From an uncultured Bacteroidales bacterium (GTDB lineage: Bacteria; Bacteroidota; Bacteroidia; Bacteroidales; UBA932), in NCBI GenBank assembly GCA_900319405.1, contig ONOH01000015.1, forward strand, positions 1 through 43,867: DNA of 43,867 nucleotides. Reading direction: 5' to 3'. The notes under the pieces were generated by a model. The model saw only the letters and a program-made list of their open reading frames with translations, made no database searches and was not told the DNA's origin. The position numbers and the translations under genes are program-made. Shown here piece after piece: positions 7,974 through 16,808 of the stretch (positions are counted from its first letter, which is position 1; the number at the start of each line of letters is the position of its first letter).

Positions 7974-8041
7974 TATTTTTGTGGTTGCTAACCTTGGTGC
8001 AGGAAACTATGCTGCAAATCTAAGGTGTTAAAGAAGTTATT
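7974..8041 (+). promoter_or_regulatory. Promoter box and possibly structured leader of the deformylase gene
   Basis: TATTTTTG at 7974-7981 matches TAnnTTTG and leaves a 60-base leader. In the leader TGCAG (7998-8002) pairs with CTGCA (8012-8016), enclosed by ACCTT (7991-7995) with AAGGT (8022-8026). GGTT (7983-7986) could pair instead with AACC (7990-7993), which is mutually exclusive with the outer stem. No known riboswitch class is recognised. Confidence 0.45.
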
Positions 8042-8644
8042 ATGCGTAAGATTGTACTATTCACTTTGCCGGCAGCGATAGTGCTTGGCTGCGCGCAGCG
8101 GGTATTTACACCGGCGGAAAGGGCCCTGATCATGGAATCGGATTCCCTGATGTATGTGACCACCATGGATGTGGCGGCAGACAGCGTCATTCTGCGTACT
8201 CCCAGCGTGGATTTAACCGCTAAGGAACTGGAGAGTGAGGAACTTAAGGTCCTCCTTGATAAAATGCTTTATACCGTGCAGCATCCCACCCAGGATGGGG
8301 TGGGCATTGCCGCGCCGCAGGTGGGCCTGAACAAGCGCATTGTGTGTGTGCAGCGCTTCGACAAGGCCGATGAACCCTTTGAATGCTACCTGAATGCGCA
8401 CATTGACAGCCTGGGCGGGGAAGTAGCCGTGGGCCCGGAAGGCTGTCTCTCCATTCCCGGAAAACGCGGGCTGGTTCCGCGGCATACCAAGGTGCAAATC
8501 CGCTATGTGGCCCCGGGTAGCAGCGAGGAGCGCACGGAGGAGGTGGAAGGTTTTACGGCCGTCATTTTCCAGCACGAGATAGACCACCTGGACGGGGTTT
8601 TGTACACGGACAGGGCGGATTCGGTGTTTGTGGCCCCCAGGTAA
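8042..8644 (+). CDS. def: Peptide deformylase with predicted lipoprotein signal
   Basis: A 200-residue deformylase-family protein. All three metal-site motifs are present: GVGIAAPQ (86-93), EGCLS (133-137, Cys135 ligand) and QHEIDH (177-182, His178 and His182 ligands, Glu179 catalytic). Ordinary deformylases are cytosolic and remove the formyl group from nascent chains. This one begins with a basic-hydrophobic segment ending IVLGC, a plausible lipobox at Cys17, followed by about 50 non-family residues before the core. If processed as predicted it would sit in the envelope rather than on ribosomes. The only ATG near the promoter is at 8042, and no internal start before the core is obvious. It lies 50 bp upstream of valS, which has its own promoter. 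Confidence 0.88.
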   Translation: MRKIVLFTLPAAIVLGCAQRVFTPAERALIMESDSLMYVTTMDVAADSVILRTPSVDLTAKELESEELKVLLDKMLYTVQHPTQDGVGIAAPQVGLNKRIVCVQRFDKADEPFECYLNAHIDSLGGEVAVGPEGCLSIPGKRGLVPRHTKVQIRYVAPGSSEERTEEVEGFTAVIFQHEIDHLDGVLYTDRADSVFVAPR

Positions 8645-8675
8645 TTGCCCATTTCCGGAAAAAATAGTACATTTG
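8645..8675 (+). promoter_or_regulatory. Promoter of valS
   Basis: TTG at 8645-8647 and TACATTTG at 8668-8675 are 20 bp apart, a good match to the Bacteroidetes consensus, and the box ends 19 bp before the valS ATG. Confidence 0.7.
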
Positions 8676-8694
8676 TAGGATTAAAGAAGAAGTT

Positions 8695-11343
8695 ATGAAA
8701 GAATTAGCCGCCAAATATAGTGCCGCCCAGGTAGAGGATAAATGGTATCAATACTGGCTGGACCACCGGTTTTTCCACAGCGAACCCAATGAAAAAGAGC
8801 CGTACACCATCGTGATTCCGCCGCCCAACGTGACCGGGATCCTGCACATGGGACACGTCCTTAACAATACCCTGAACGATGTCCTTATCCGCAAAGCCCG
8901 TATGGACGGCAAAAACGCCTGCTGGGTACCCGGAACGGACCACGCTTCCATTGCCACGGAAAGCAAGGTGGTGGCCAAGCTCAAGGCAATGGGCATTTCC
9001 AAGGAGGATATCGGCCGCGAGGAATTCCTCAAGCACGCCTGGCAGTGGAAAGAAGAGCACGGCGGCATTATCCTGCAGCAACTCAAAAAACTGGGCTGCT
9101 CCTGCGATTGGGACCGCACCCGCTTCACGATGGAACCCGCGTTGAGCGAGGCCGTTATCAACACCTTCGTGTATTTTTACAAGAAAGGATGGATATACAA
9201 AGGTGTGCGAATGGTGAACTGGGATCCGGAAGCGCTCACTGCCGTGAGTGATGACGAGGTTATCCACAAGGACACAAAGAGCCATTTCTACCACCTCAGG
9301 TACTTCATCTCTGATGGAAAGGGCAAGCCTACCGACAAATACCTGACCATCGCCACCACCCGTCCGGAAACCATCATGGCCGACGCCGCCATCTGCGTGA
9401 ATCCCAAGGACGAGCGTCACTTCTGGCTCAAGGGCAAGAAGGTGCTTATTCCGCTCATCAACCGCGAAATTCCCGTGATTGAGGACGATTACGTGGAAAT
9501 GGACTTCGGGACCGGCTGCCTCAAGGTTACGCCGGCTCACGATGTGCACGATTACGAGATTGGCCTGCGCCACAACCTGCCCGTGCTGGAAATCATAGAC
9601 GACCATGGCAAACTGAACGAAAAGGCGGAGATTCTCATCGGAGAAGACCGCTTCGTGGCCCGCAAGAAGATTGTAAAGATGCTGGAAGAAGCCGGCAACC
9701 TGGTCAAGACCGAAGAATACATCTCTCCGGTGGGTTATTCCGAGCGTACCGACGCTGTCATCGAGCCCAAACTCAGCGCCCAGTGGTTCCTCAAGATGGA
9801 CACTCTGGCCAAGATGGCCCTGGAAACCGTGGAGAGCGGCCGCACGCAGTTCATTCCGGAGAAATATGTGAATACCTACCGTCACTGGATGGAGAACGCC
9901 CGCGACTGGTGCATCTCCCGTCAGCTGTGGTGGGGCCAGAGGATTCCAGCCTATTACCTCCCGGACGGCACCTACGTGGTAGAGGCTTCGGCTGAAGCGG
10001 CACTGAAGGCTGCCCAAGCTATCAATCCTTCTATCAAGATGGAAGATATCCATCAGGATGAGGACGTGCTGGACACCTGGTTCAGCTCCTGGCTCTGGCC
10101 CATTTCCGTGTTCGACCCCCAGAAGCCCGGCCATCCGGACCACAAGCCCAACAAGGACCTTGCCTACTATTATCCCACCAACGACCTGGTGACCGGTCCG
10201 GACATCATCTTCTGCTGGGTGGCCCGCATGATTATGGCCGGCGAGGAGTTCATGGGCAAGGAACCCTTCTCCAATGTGTATTTTACCGGCATCGTACGGG
10301 ATAAAATCGGCCGTAAGATGTCCAAGACCCTGGGCAACAGTCCCAACCCGCTGGATCTCATCAGCACCTACGGGGCTGATGCCGTGCGTATCGGTATGCT
10401 TCTGTGTTCCAGCGCCGGAAACGACATCTTCTACGATGAGGCCCAGATCAAGCAGGGCGCAGCCTTCTGCAACAAAATCTGGAACAGCTATCGTCTGGTC
10501 AAAGGATTCAGCGTGGATGAAAGCCTGCCGCAGAGCCCTGTGGCCGCATCGGCCATCCGCTGGTTCAGCGCAAAGCTCTCCGAAACGGTGGCCCTCGTCG
10601 AAGACCATTACAGCAAATTCCGCATCTCGGATGCCTTGATGTCCATTTACAAGCTATTCTGGGATGATTACTGCTCCTGGTACCTGGAGGCTATCAAGCC
10701 CGCTTACGGCCAGCCCATCGACAAGGATACCTATGAAATGACGCTCGCTTATTTCGAAGCCCTTCTCAAGCTGATTCATCCGGTGATGCCTTTCATCACG
10801 GAAGAACTCTGGCAGGATATCGCTCCCCGAAAGGAAGGGGAGACCATTATGTATGCCGCTACGCCCAAGGCCGCTACATATGATGCTGCGGTGCTGGAGC
10901 ACTTCGCCCTTGCAATGGAAGCTGTCAACGGCGTCCGCGGTGTGCGCAGCCAGCGCAATATCGGCCCCAAAGAGCCCCTGCCCCTTCTTGTCAAGGCGAC
11001 GGAATTCCCCTGTGTTCCGCTCATCGAGAAGATGGCCGGCGTCACGGTGGAACTCACGAAGGATTTTGCGGAGGCACAGGGAGTCGGGTTCCTCATTCGT
11101 ACCACGGAACTCTTTGTCAAACTGGAAGGAATGGTGAACACGGCCGAGGAACTGGCCAAGGCCGAAAAGGAACTGGAACATCAGCAGAAATTCCTGCAGG
11201 GGGTGCGTGCAAAGCTCTCCAATGAGCGTTTCGTGGCCAATGCCCCCGCCGCCGTCATCGAAAACGAGCGCAAGAAAGAGGCCGATTCGCTTTCCAGAAT
11301 AGAGAGCCTTGAAGCCAAAATCAAACAGCTCAAAAACAGCTAA
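8695..11343 (+). CDS. valS: Valine--tRNA ligase
   Basis: An 882-residue class I aminoacyl-tRNA synthetase that charges tRNA-Val. The HIGH motif appears as HMGH (51-54) after PPPNVTGIL, and the KMSKS loop as KMSKT near residue 541. An editing (CP1) domain lies between them, with the TTRPETIMAD segment near residue 220. An anticodon-binding region follows, then a C-terminal coiled-coil arm (about residues 810-882, rich in E and K) typical of ValRS. The length is as expected. The thioesterase gene begins 4 bp after its stop codon, so the two are probably co-transcribed. Confidence 0.98.
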   Translation: MKELAAKYSAAQVEDKWYQYWLDHRFFHSEPNEKEPYTIVIPPPNVTGILHMGHVLNNTLNDVLIRKARMDGKNACWVPGTDHASIATESKVVAKLKAMGISKEDIGREEFLKHAWQWKEEHGGIILQQLKKLGCSCDWDRTRFTMEPALSEAVINTFVYFYKKGWIYKGVRMVNWDPEALTAVSDDEVIHKDTKSHFYHLRYFISDGKGKPTDKYLTIATTRPETIMADAAICVNPKDERHFWLKGKKVLIPLINREIPVIEDDYVEMDFGTGCLKVTPAHDVHDYEIGLRHNLPVLEIIDDHGKLNEKAEILIGEDRFVARKKIVKMLEEAGNLVKTEEYISPVGYSERTDAVIEPKLSAQWFLKMDTLAKMALETVESGRTQFIPEKYVNTYRHWMENARDWCISRQLWWGQRIPAYYLPDGTYVVEASAEAALKAAQAINPSIKMEDIHQDEDVLDTWFSSWLWPISVFDPQKPGHPDHKPNKDLAYYYPTNDLVTGPDIIFCWVARMIMAGEEFMGKEPFSNVYFTGIVRDKIGRKMSKTLGNSPNPLDLISTYGADAVRIGMLLCSSAGNDIFYDEAQIKQGAAFCNKIWNSYRLVKGFSVDESLPQSPVAASAIRWFSAKLSETVALVEDHYSKFRISDALMSIYKLFWDDYCSWYLEAIKPAYGQPIDKDTYEMTLAYFEALLKLIHPVMPFITEELWQDIAPRKEGETIMYAATPKAATYDAAVLEHFALAMEAVNGVRGVRSQRNIGPKEPLPLLVKATEFPCVPLIEKMAGVTVELTKDFAEAQGVGFLIRTTELFVKLEGMVNTAEELAKAEKELEHQQKFLQGVRAKLSNERFVANAPAAVIENERKKEADSLSRIESLEAKIKQLKNS

Positions 11344-11347
11344 GCCT

Positions 11348-11761
11348 ATGGCCGTTTTCAAGTCCACCTTCCCGGTCCGCTATTATGAAACCGACCAGAT
11401 GGCCGTGGTGCATCACTCGAATTACATCCGTTATTTCGAGATTGCCCGGGACGAGATGATGGTCCGGCTGGGCTTTCCCATCGAGCGCTGCGAAAAGGAA
11501 CTGGGCGTCCAGGTCCCCATCGTGTCTGTGGAGTGCCATTTCAGGCATCCCGCGAGGATGGGGGATATCCTTACCGCTACGGCCGAGGTGAACAGCGTTC
11601 CGTTGGCCAAGATGGTCATCAAGCAGGCTGTATACAACCAGGAAGGTGTCCTGTGTGCCGAAGGAACGGTTACGCTGGGTTTCCTGAACAGTTCCACTTT
11701 CCGCCCCGTCCGCTGTCCGGAACCGGTGGCCGCCTTATTTGAAAAACACATAAACAACTGA
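11348..11761 (+). CDS. Hotdog-fold acyl-CoA thioesterase (YbgC/FadM-like)
   Basis: A 137-residue 4HBT-family thioesterase. The [21 protein letters not shown] segment (residues 11-31) holds the catalytic aspartate of this family in the [11 protein letters not shown] context. The rest fits the single hotdog domain ([24 protein letters not shown]). Expected to hydrolyse acyl-CoA or acyl-ACP thioesters; the chain length is unknown. The start ATG 11348 lies 4 bp after the valS stop. In many bacteria a YbgC-like gene accompanies the Tol-Pal system, but here it sits between valS and tatA, so its role is not settled by context. Confidence 0.88.
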   Translation: MAVFKSTFPVRYYETDQMAVVHHSNYIRYFEIARDEMMVRLGFPIERCEKELGVQVPIVSVECHFRHPARMGDILTATAEVNSVPLAKMVIKQAVYNQEGVLCAEGTVTLGFLNSSTFRPVRCPEPVAALFEKHINN

Positions 11762-11765
11762 TATT

Positions 11766-11972
11766 ATGACTACTTATCCGCTCATTATCATGATTGGCAC
11801 CTGGGAGATTATCGCTCTCGTGGCCATTATCCTTCTCCTTTTCGGAGGAAAGAAGATTCCCGAACTGATGCAGGGACTCGGCAAAGGTGTCAAGAGTTTC
11901 AAGAAGGGAATGAACGAGGTGGAAGAAGAAATCAAGTCCGTGGAAACGGATCTTAAAAAAGAAGAAAAGTAG
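11766..11972 (+). CDS. tatA: Sec-independent translocase TatA
   Basis: A 68-residue TatA/E protein. One N-terminal transmembrane helix (about residues 8-26) is followed by the [22 protein letters not shown] hinge and amphipathic helix, then an acidic/basic charged tail. TatA oligomers form the pore of the twin-arginine pathway, which exports folded proteins. Its start follows the thioesterase stop by 4 bp, and tatC follows 1 bp after its stop. No tatB is present, as is common in Bacteroidetes, where TatA may serve both roles. TatE naming would be equally valid. Confidence 0.93.
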   Translation: MTTYPLIIMIGTWEIIALVAIILLLFGGKKIPELMQGLGKGVKSFKKGMNEVEEEIKSVETDLKKEEK

Positions 11973-11973
11973 C

Positions 11974-12720
11974 GTGGCGCAGAAGGACAACGAAATGTCC
12001 TTCTGGGACCACTTGGAGGCGCTGAGGGGAACCTTGTTCCGCTCGGTGCTTGCCGTGGGCCTTTTGTCCGTCGTTTTCCTCTGCATTCCGAAAGAACTGT
12101 TCAAAGTGGTCCTCTGGCCCACGCAGCAGGATTTCATCCTGTACAGTTCCCTGGGGCTGCCCTTCGGAATGTCCTTGATCAATGTGGACATATCGGCCCA
12201 GTTTTTTGTCCATCTGAAGGTTTCCATCCTGTGCGGCCTGGTGCTGGCTTTCCCGTACATTGTGTACGAAATCTGGAAATTCATCGCACCGGCCCTCTAT
12301 GAGCACGAAAAGGGCGCGGTCCGCGGCGGATTTCTCCTGTCGTCCGGCCTGTTCTACCTGGGGGTCGCCGTAGGGTATTTCGTGGTGCTTCCGGTGTGCC
12401 TGATGTTCTTTATGAACTACAGCGTGAGCGACGCCATCGCCAACACCATCACCCTTGGCTCCTATATGTCCCTTTTCGTATCGATGGTTTTTCTCATCGG
12501 CCTTTTGTTCGAGTTTCCCACCGTCATCCTGGTGCTCTCCACAATGGGTGTAGTGACGCGGAAACACCTCCGGGGATACAGGAAACACGCCATCGTGGCG
12601 GTTCTTCTGCTGGCTGCCCTGATCACGCCCAGTGATCCTTTCTCGATGTTCGTGCTGGCCATTCCGCTGTACGGGCTCTACGAGTTTTCCATCCTGATCT
12701 GCAAGAAGGAGCAGGTATGA
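11974..12720 (+). CDS. tatC: Sec-independent translocase TatC
   Basis: A 248-residue polytopic membrane protein, the receptor for twin-arginine signal peptides. The N-terminal MSFWDHLEALR and the following segment are diagnostic, as is the conserved proline/glutamate-containing second region around FPYIVYEIWKFIAPALYEHEK. Six hydrophobic segments are visible. A GTG at 11974 one base after the tatA stop is taken as the start. ATG at 11995 (directly before SFWDHLE) is a possible alternative and would remove seven residues. The stop codon overlaps the ABC-F start (ATGA). Confidence 0.95.
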   Translation: MAQKDNEMSFWDHLEALRGTLFRSVLAVGLLSVVFLCIPKELFKVVLWPTQQDFILYSSLGLPFGMSLINVDISAQFFVHLKVSILCGLVLAFPYIVYEIWKFIAPALYEHEKGAVRGGFLLSSGLFYLGVAVGYFVVLPVCLMFFMNYSVSDAIANTITLGSYMSLFVSMVFLIGLLFEFPTVILVLSTMGVVTRKHLRGYRKHAIVAVLLLAALITPSDPFSMFVLAIPLYGLYEFSILICKKEQV

Positions 12721-14645
12721 TTTCCATCAACAACGTCACCGTCTCCTTCGGCAGCTGGAACCTCCTGGACTGCATCAATTTCCACATCGGCGAGAATGAC
12801 AGAATCGGCCTGGTGGGGAAGAACGGTGCGGGGAAATCCACGCTGATGAAGTTGATCACCGGAGAGCAGTCTCCTTCCGGCGGCAGCATCGACAAACCTG
12901 CGGATTTGAAGATTGGCTACCTGCCCCAGATTATGGAGCACCACCGCGGTCATTCGGTGATGGAAGAGGCCCTCTCGGTCTTTCATTATATCCACGAGAT
13001 GGAGGAGGAACTCGCGCGTATCACCGTGCAACTGGCCGAAAGAACGGATTATGAGTCCCGTGAATATGCGGATCTCATCGAGCGGATGAACGAAATCAAC
13101 GATTCGCTTGCCCTGGAAGGCGGCTTGTCACCTCGTGCGCAGGCACAGAAGGTGCTCTTTGGCCTGGGATTCAAGGAGGATGAACTGGACCGGCTCACCG
13201 AAACATTCAGCCAGGGCTGGAATATGCGCATAGAACTGGCCAAAATCCTTCTTTCACAGCCGGATGTGCTCCTGCTGGACGAGCCCACCAACCATTTGGA
13301 CATCGAGTCTATAGAATGGTTTGAAGATTACCTGAAAGCTTTCCGGGGCGCTGTCCTGCTGGTATCGCACGACCGCACGTTCCTGGACAATGTCACTTCG
13401 AGAACGGTAGAGATTCTCCTGGGGCACGTGAACGATTACAAAGTGCCCTACAGCCAGTATGTCGTCCTTCGGGCAGAACGACTTGCCCAGCAGACGGCTG
13501 CCTTCCAGAACCAGCAGCGGATGATTGAGAAAACGGAGGATTTCATCAACCGTTTCCGCTACAAGCCCACCAAGAGCAATCAGGTTCAATCCCGGATCAA
13601 AGCTCTGGAGAAACTGGACCGCATAGAGATAGACGAAACCGATCATTCCGCCATTTCGCTCCGTTTTCCTCCGGCACAGCGCTCCGGAGATGTCGTATTC
13701 AAGGGCACCGACCTGATGGTGGGTTATCCGCAGAAAGTGGTCTTCCGGGATGCGCAGATAGAAATCAAACGAGGGGAGAAGGTGGCGCTGATAGGCCGGA
13801 ACGGAGAGGGGAAAACCACGCTTATGCGCGTGATTATGAGGGAATTGGACCCCATAGAAGGGGAGGCTCGGGTGGGACACAACGTCCGCATCGGCTACTT
13901 TGCCCAGAACCAGGAGGATATCCTGGACCCTTCGCAGACCGTATTCGGCACGCTGGACAGTATAGCCGTAGGAGATATCCGAACCCGGCTCAGGGACCTT
14001 CTGGGGGCTTTTCTATTCAAGGGAGAGGATATCGACAAGAAGGTTTCCGTCCTCAGCGGCGGGGAGCGGGCCCGGCTGGGAATGGCCAAACTGATGCTTT
14101 CTCCCTATAATGTGCTGGCACTGGACGAACCCACAAACCATATGGACATCCGCTCCAAGGATATATTGAAACAGGCCCTTAAGTCTTTTGACGGCACACT
14201 AATTGTTGTTTCGCACGACCGGGACTTCCTGGACGGACTGGTGGACAAACTGTATGAATTCCGGGAAGGCCGGGTAATGGAACATCTGGGCAGCGTGCAG
14301 GATTTCCTCCGGAAACGGAAACTGGAGACCCTGCAGGAACTGGAAAGGCGTTTCCCCGGGACGGAAGAAAAACTTGCCAGCGAAGAAAAGTCCCGGCAAG
14401 CGAAGAACTATCAGCAGCAGAAGAGCCTGAATAAGGAGCAGCGGAAGCTGCAGAACTGCATCTCTTTCCTGGAAAAGGAAATCGCCCGGGTAGAGAATCG
14501 GATGGGGGAGATAGAGAAGATGCTCGCCCAGCCCGGAGAAAAAGATGACGTGATGGAACTTACCAGGGAGTATTTGGAATTCAAACGGGCACTGGACGCC
14601 CATACGGAAGAATGGACCTCCCTGATGGAACAGCTTGAAAACTAA
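12717..14645 (+). CDS. ABC-F family ATPase (Uup/EttA-like ribosome-associated)
   Basis: A 642-residue soluble protein with two ABC cassettes and no membrane domain. The first Walker A is GKNGAGKST (34-42), the second GRNGEGKTT near residue 361. Walker B motifs are LLLDEPTNHLDIES and LALDEPTNHMDIRS, and the second signature is LSGGERARLGMAKL. The first signature is degenerate (FSQGWNMRIELAKIL), as is common in this family. The inter-cassette linker contains the KPTKSNQVQSR segment typical of ABC-F. The C-terminus (about 540-642) is a coiled coil resembling the Uup/YdiF type. Family members act on the ribosome E site; which subfamily this is cannot be settled by eye. It is translationally coupled to tatC through ATGA. 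Confidence 0.93.
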   Translation: MISINNVTVSFGSWNLLDCINFHIGENDRIGLVGKNGAGKSTLMKLITGEQSPSGGSIDKPADLKIGYLPQIMEHHRGHSVMEEALSVFHYIHEMEEELARITVQLAERTDYESREYADLIERMNEINDSLALEGGLSPRAQAQKVLFGLGFKEDELDRLTETFSQGWNMRIELAKILLSQPDVLLLDEPTNHLDIESIEWFEDYLKAFRGAVLLVSHDRTFLDNVTSRTVEILLGHVNDYKVPYSQYVVLRAERLAQQTAAFQNQQRMIEKTEDFINRFRYKPTKSNQVQSRIKALEKLDRIEIDETDHSAISLRFPPAQRSGDVVFKGTDLMVGYPQKVVFRDAQIEIKRGEKVALIGRNGEGKTTLMRVIMRELDPIEGEARVGHNVRIGYFAQNQEDILDPSQTVFGTLDSIAVGDIRTRLRDLLGAFLFKGEDIDKKVSVLSGGERARLGMAKLMLSPYNVLALDEPTNHMDIRSKDILKQALKSFDGTLIVVSHDRDFLDGLVDKLYEFREGRVMEHLGSVQDFLRKRKLETLQELERRFPGTEEKLASEEKSRQAKNYQQQKSLNKEQRKLQNCISFLEKEIARVENRMGEIEKMLAQPGEKDDVMELTREYLEFKRALDAHTEEWTSLMEQLEN

Positions 14646-14659
14646 ATTATTACAGAAAT

Positions 14660-15655
14660 ATGAAAGCATTCGTTAACAAGGTCTTATGGTTTACGCTCGG
14701 CGTTGTTTGCCTTCTTGCCCTTCCGGCCCGTGCCCAGACGACGGCCGGCACGGAAGAAAAAAACCTCCCGGTAGGAGAATTCACCTCCCTCTCAGTCTCG
14801 GACGATTTTGAAGTGTCCCTGGTCAAGGGAAGACACGGAGTAAAGATCACCTCTGAGAAGGAACTGATTCCGTACATTCAGGTCTATGTCCGCTCCAAGA
14901 CACTCTTCATTACCTATGACGAGAAATCGGTCCCCAAGGACATCAAGAAACTGTTCAAAGGCCGTGGCGCCTCCGATCCCGTCTTCCGTGCCGTAGTGCA
15001 GATGCCGGAGGTGGGGGGCATAAGCCTTTCCAACAATGCCGCGTTGTCGTCGGCCGAGGATTTCAACGGAAGCAGTTTCGAACTCAATCTGGCCGACAAG
15101 GCCCAGGTCAAAAGCCTGTCGGTGCGCGCGAACAGTGCATCCCTGAATTTGAAGAAAAACGCCCAGGCTTCCCTGAATCTGGAGACGGAGAACCGACTGG
15201 AAATCAACACCGAAGGAAATGCCGGTCTCAAATTGAGCGGAAAAGCTGGCGAGCTGGCGCTGAATGCCGCAGGTTCTTCCGATGTAACGCTGGCGGCCGA
15301 TACGAAGTCTTCTACCGTTACTACCTCCGGATCGGCCGGCGTGAGCCTTTCCCAGAAGACCGACGTAATAACGCTCAATGTTGGCGGTTCCTCCAAACTG
15401 AACCTATCCGGACAGGCCGAAAGCCTGCAAATCCGCGGTGAAAGAAACGCCCAGGTGGAAGCCAACGCTTTCAACGTGGAGAAGTGCGAGGCCAGTATGA
15501 GCGGTTCTTCCCGCATCAACATCAGCATCTCCGAATCCCTGGAGGCCTCCCTGGTAGGCGGCAGCGCCCTTTACTATACAGGCACTCCCGCCATCAAGAT
15601 AGGAAAAGTCATCAAATCCACCCTGGCTCCTTACGGTTCTTCGTCCAAATTGTAA
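14660..15655 (+). CDS. DUF2807 (head-GIN) exported beta-helical protein
   Basis: A 331-residue exported protein. Residues 1-25 form a signal peptide ending in LPARAQ. A DUF2807-type region begins with VGEFTSLSVSDDFEVSLVKG, includes IPYIQVYVRSKTLFITYDE, and continues as a repetitive beta-solenoid pattern rich in S, N, G and L (LSGKAGELALNAAGSSDVTL and similar) to the C-terminus. Such proteins are common in Bacteroidetes and are sometimes annotated as auto-transporter adhesin head GIN; the function is unknown. It follows the ABC-F gene by 14 bp and ends 1 bp before the dipeptidase start. Confidence 0.85.
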   Translation: MKAFVNKVLWFTLGVVCLLALPARAQTTAGTEEKNLPVGEFTSLSVSDDFEVSLVKGRHGVKITSEKELIPYIQVYVRSKTLFITYDEKSVPKDIKKLFKGRGASDPVFRAVVQMPEVGGISLSNNAALSSAEDFNGSSFELNLADKAQVKSLSVRANSASLNLKKNAQASLNLETENRLEINTEGNAGLKLSGKAGELALNAAGSSDVTLAADTKSSTVTTSGSAGVSLSQKTDVITLNVGGSSKLNLSGQAESLQIRGERNAQVEANAFNVEKCEASMSGSSRINISISESLEASLVGGSALYYTGTPAIKIGKVIKSTLAPYGSSSKL

Positions 15656-15656
15656 G

Positions 15657-16742
15657 ATGTACGATTCCCACGTAGATACTCCCTCGCAGCTGATGCGACT
15701 GAGAAATATCGGCATCGACAATCCTTATGCGCACGTCGATTTCCCCAAGCTCAGGCGCGGGGGAATCGACGGCTCTTTCTTTGCCCTTTACACCCCGGCA
15801 CAGATGGCTCCGGATGCGGCTACGAGATATGCCTTGCAGATGATTTCAGCCGTTTACGATGCCGTGGATGAGAATCCCGACTATGCCGCCCTGGCATTTT
15901 CTCCTTCCGAAGCCGCCCGTAACAAGTCCGAAGGACTCATCTCCGTCTTTATGGGGATGGAGAACGCTTCGCCCATTCAGGAATCTCTTTCCCTGCTGCG
16001 TACTTTCTACCGCCTGGGCGTGAGTTACGTGACCCTTACCCATAATGGAGACAATGCGGTGGCTGACAGCGCTGCAGAAGGACGTAAATGGGGCGGTTTA
16101 AGCCCGTTTGGGAAACAGGTCGTGGCCGAAATGAACGCTCTGGGAATGATGATTGACCTCTCCCATGCCTCGGACAAGACCTTTTGGGACTGCATAGCGC
16201 TTTCTAAAGCTCCCGTTGTAGCTACCCACTCCTGTTGCCGCTCCCTCTGCGGGCATCGGCGCAATTTGACGGACGAGATGCTGCAGGCACTTGGGGAAAA
16301 AGACGGATATGTCGGCATCAATTTCTATCCAGCCTTCCTTTCGGACAGGTTTGCTGCTTCGGCAGAGGATGCGGCACTGATGGACGAAGCGGAGAGGGTA
16401 GAGGCCGCCTTTATCCTGGATCCCGCCAATCGGAAGAAAGCGGAAGCCTGGGAGCGGATGCAGGACAGGTTGAACGAAATCTGGAGACCCGGTGTGAAGG
16501 AAATCGTGGACCATATTGACCACGCCGTTCACTTGGCCGGACTGGAACACGTAGGAATCGGATCCGATTTTGACGGTATTCCGGTGACGCCCCGTGGCCT
16601 CGAAGATGCCTCAAAAATGGCCTGTCTTTGGAAGGAAATGAGACTGCGCGGATATCGTGAGAAAGAGATAGAACTCGTTTCCGGAGGCAATTTGATGGCT
16701 GTTTTTGACCGAGTTATAAAGTGTTCAGAATTAAATGGTTAG
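15657..16742 (+). CDS. Membrane-dipeptidase-family (M19) peptidase
   Basis: A 361-residue amidohydrolase-fold M19 peptidase (renal dipeptidase family). Zinc ligands are suggested by HVD at residues 5-7, by the MGMENASP glutamate, by VATHSCCRSLCGHRRNLTD, and by GIGSDFDG near the C-terminus. It begins directly at the metal-site strand with no signal peptide, so it appears cytoplasmic, unlike secreted relatives. Family members cleave dipeptides, including L-D types. A hairpin terminator follows at 16762-16798. The ATG at 15657 is one base past the DUF2807 stop, which suggests one transcript. Confidence 0.92.
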   Translation: MYDSHVDTPSQLMRLRNIGIDNPYAHVDFPKLRRGGIDGSFFALYTPAQMAPDAATRYALQMISAVYDAVDENPDYAALAFSPSEAARNKSEGLISVFMGMENASPIQESLSLLRTFYRLGVSYVTLTHNGDNAVADSAAEGRKWGGLSPFGKQVVAEMNALGMMIDLSHASDKTFWDCIALSKAPVVATHSCCRSLCGHRRNLTDEMLQALGEKDGYVGINFYPAFLSDRFAASAEDAALMDEAERVEAAFILDPANRKKAEAWERMQDRLNEIWRPGVKEIVDHIDHAVHLAGLEHVGIGSDFDGIPVTPRGLEDASKMACLWKEMRLRGYREKEIELVSGGNLMAVFDRVIKCSELNG

Positions 16743-16761
16743 TGCTATTTTAGCGAAAAGT

Positions 16762-16798
16762 AACATAAATGTTATTCTAATTAACACTTATGTTTTTT
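16762..16798 (+). terminator. Intrinsic terminator after the valS-to-dipeptidase gene run
   Basis: Arms of 12 bp (AACATAAATGTT and AACACTTATGTT, 11 of 12 paired) enclose a 9-base loop and run into six T. The stem is AT-rich. It separates the plus run from convergent cinA and could partly serve both. Confidence 0.7.
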
Positions 16799-16808
16799 AT
16801 TCTGTGTA

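Noticed and set aside
8704-10608. Long antisense open frame inside valS
   Set aside because: valS is intact and unmistakable on the other strand; the antisense product has no recognisable domain or promoter.
14660-15655. Repetitive S/N/G-rich region as a large adhesin or tandem repeat array
   Set aside because: The repeats are degenerate at DNA level and fit the ordinary DUF2807 beta-solenoid.
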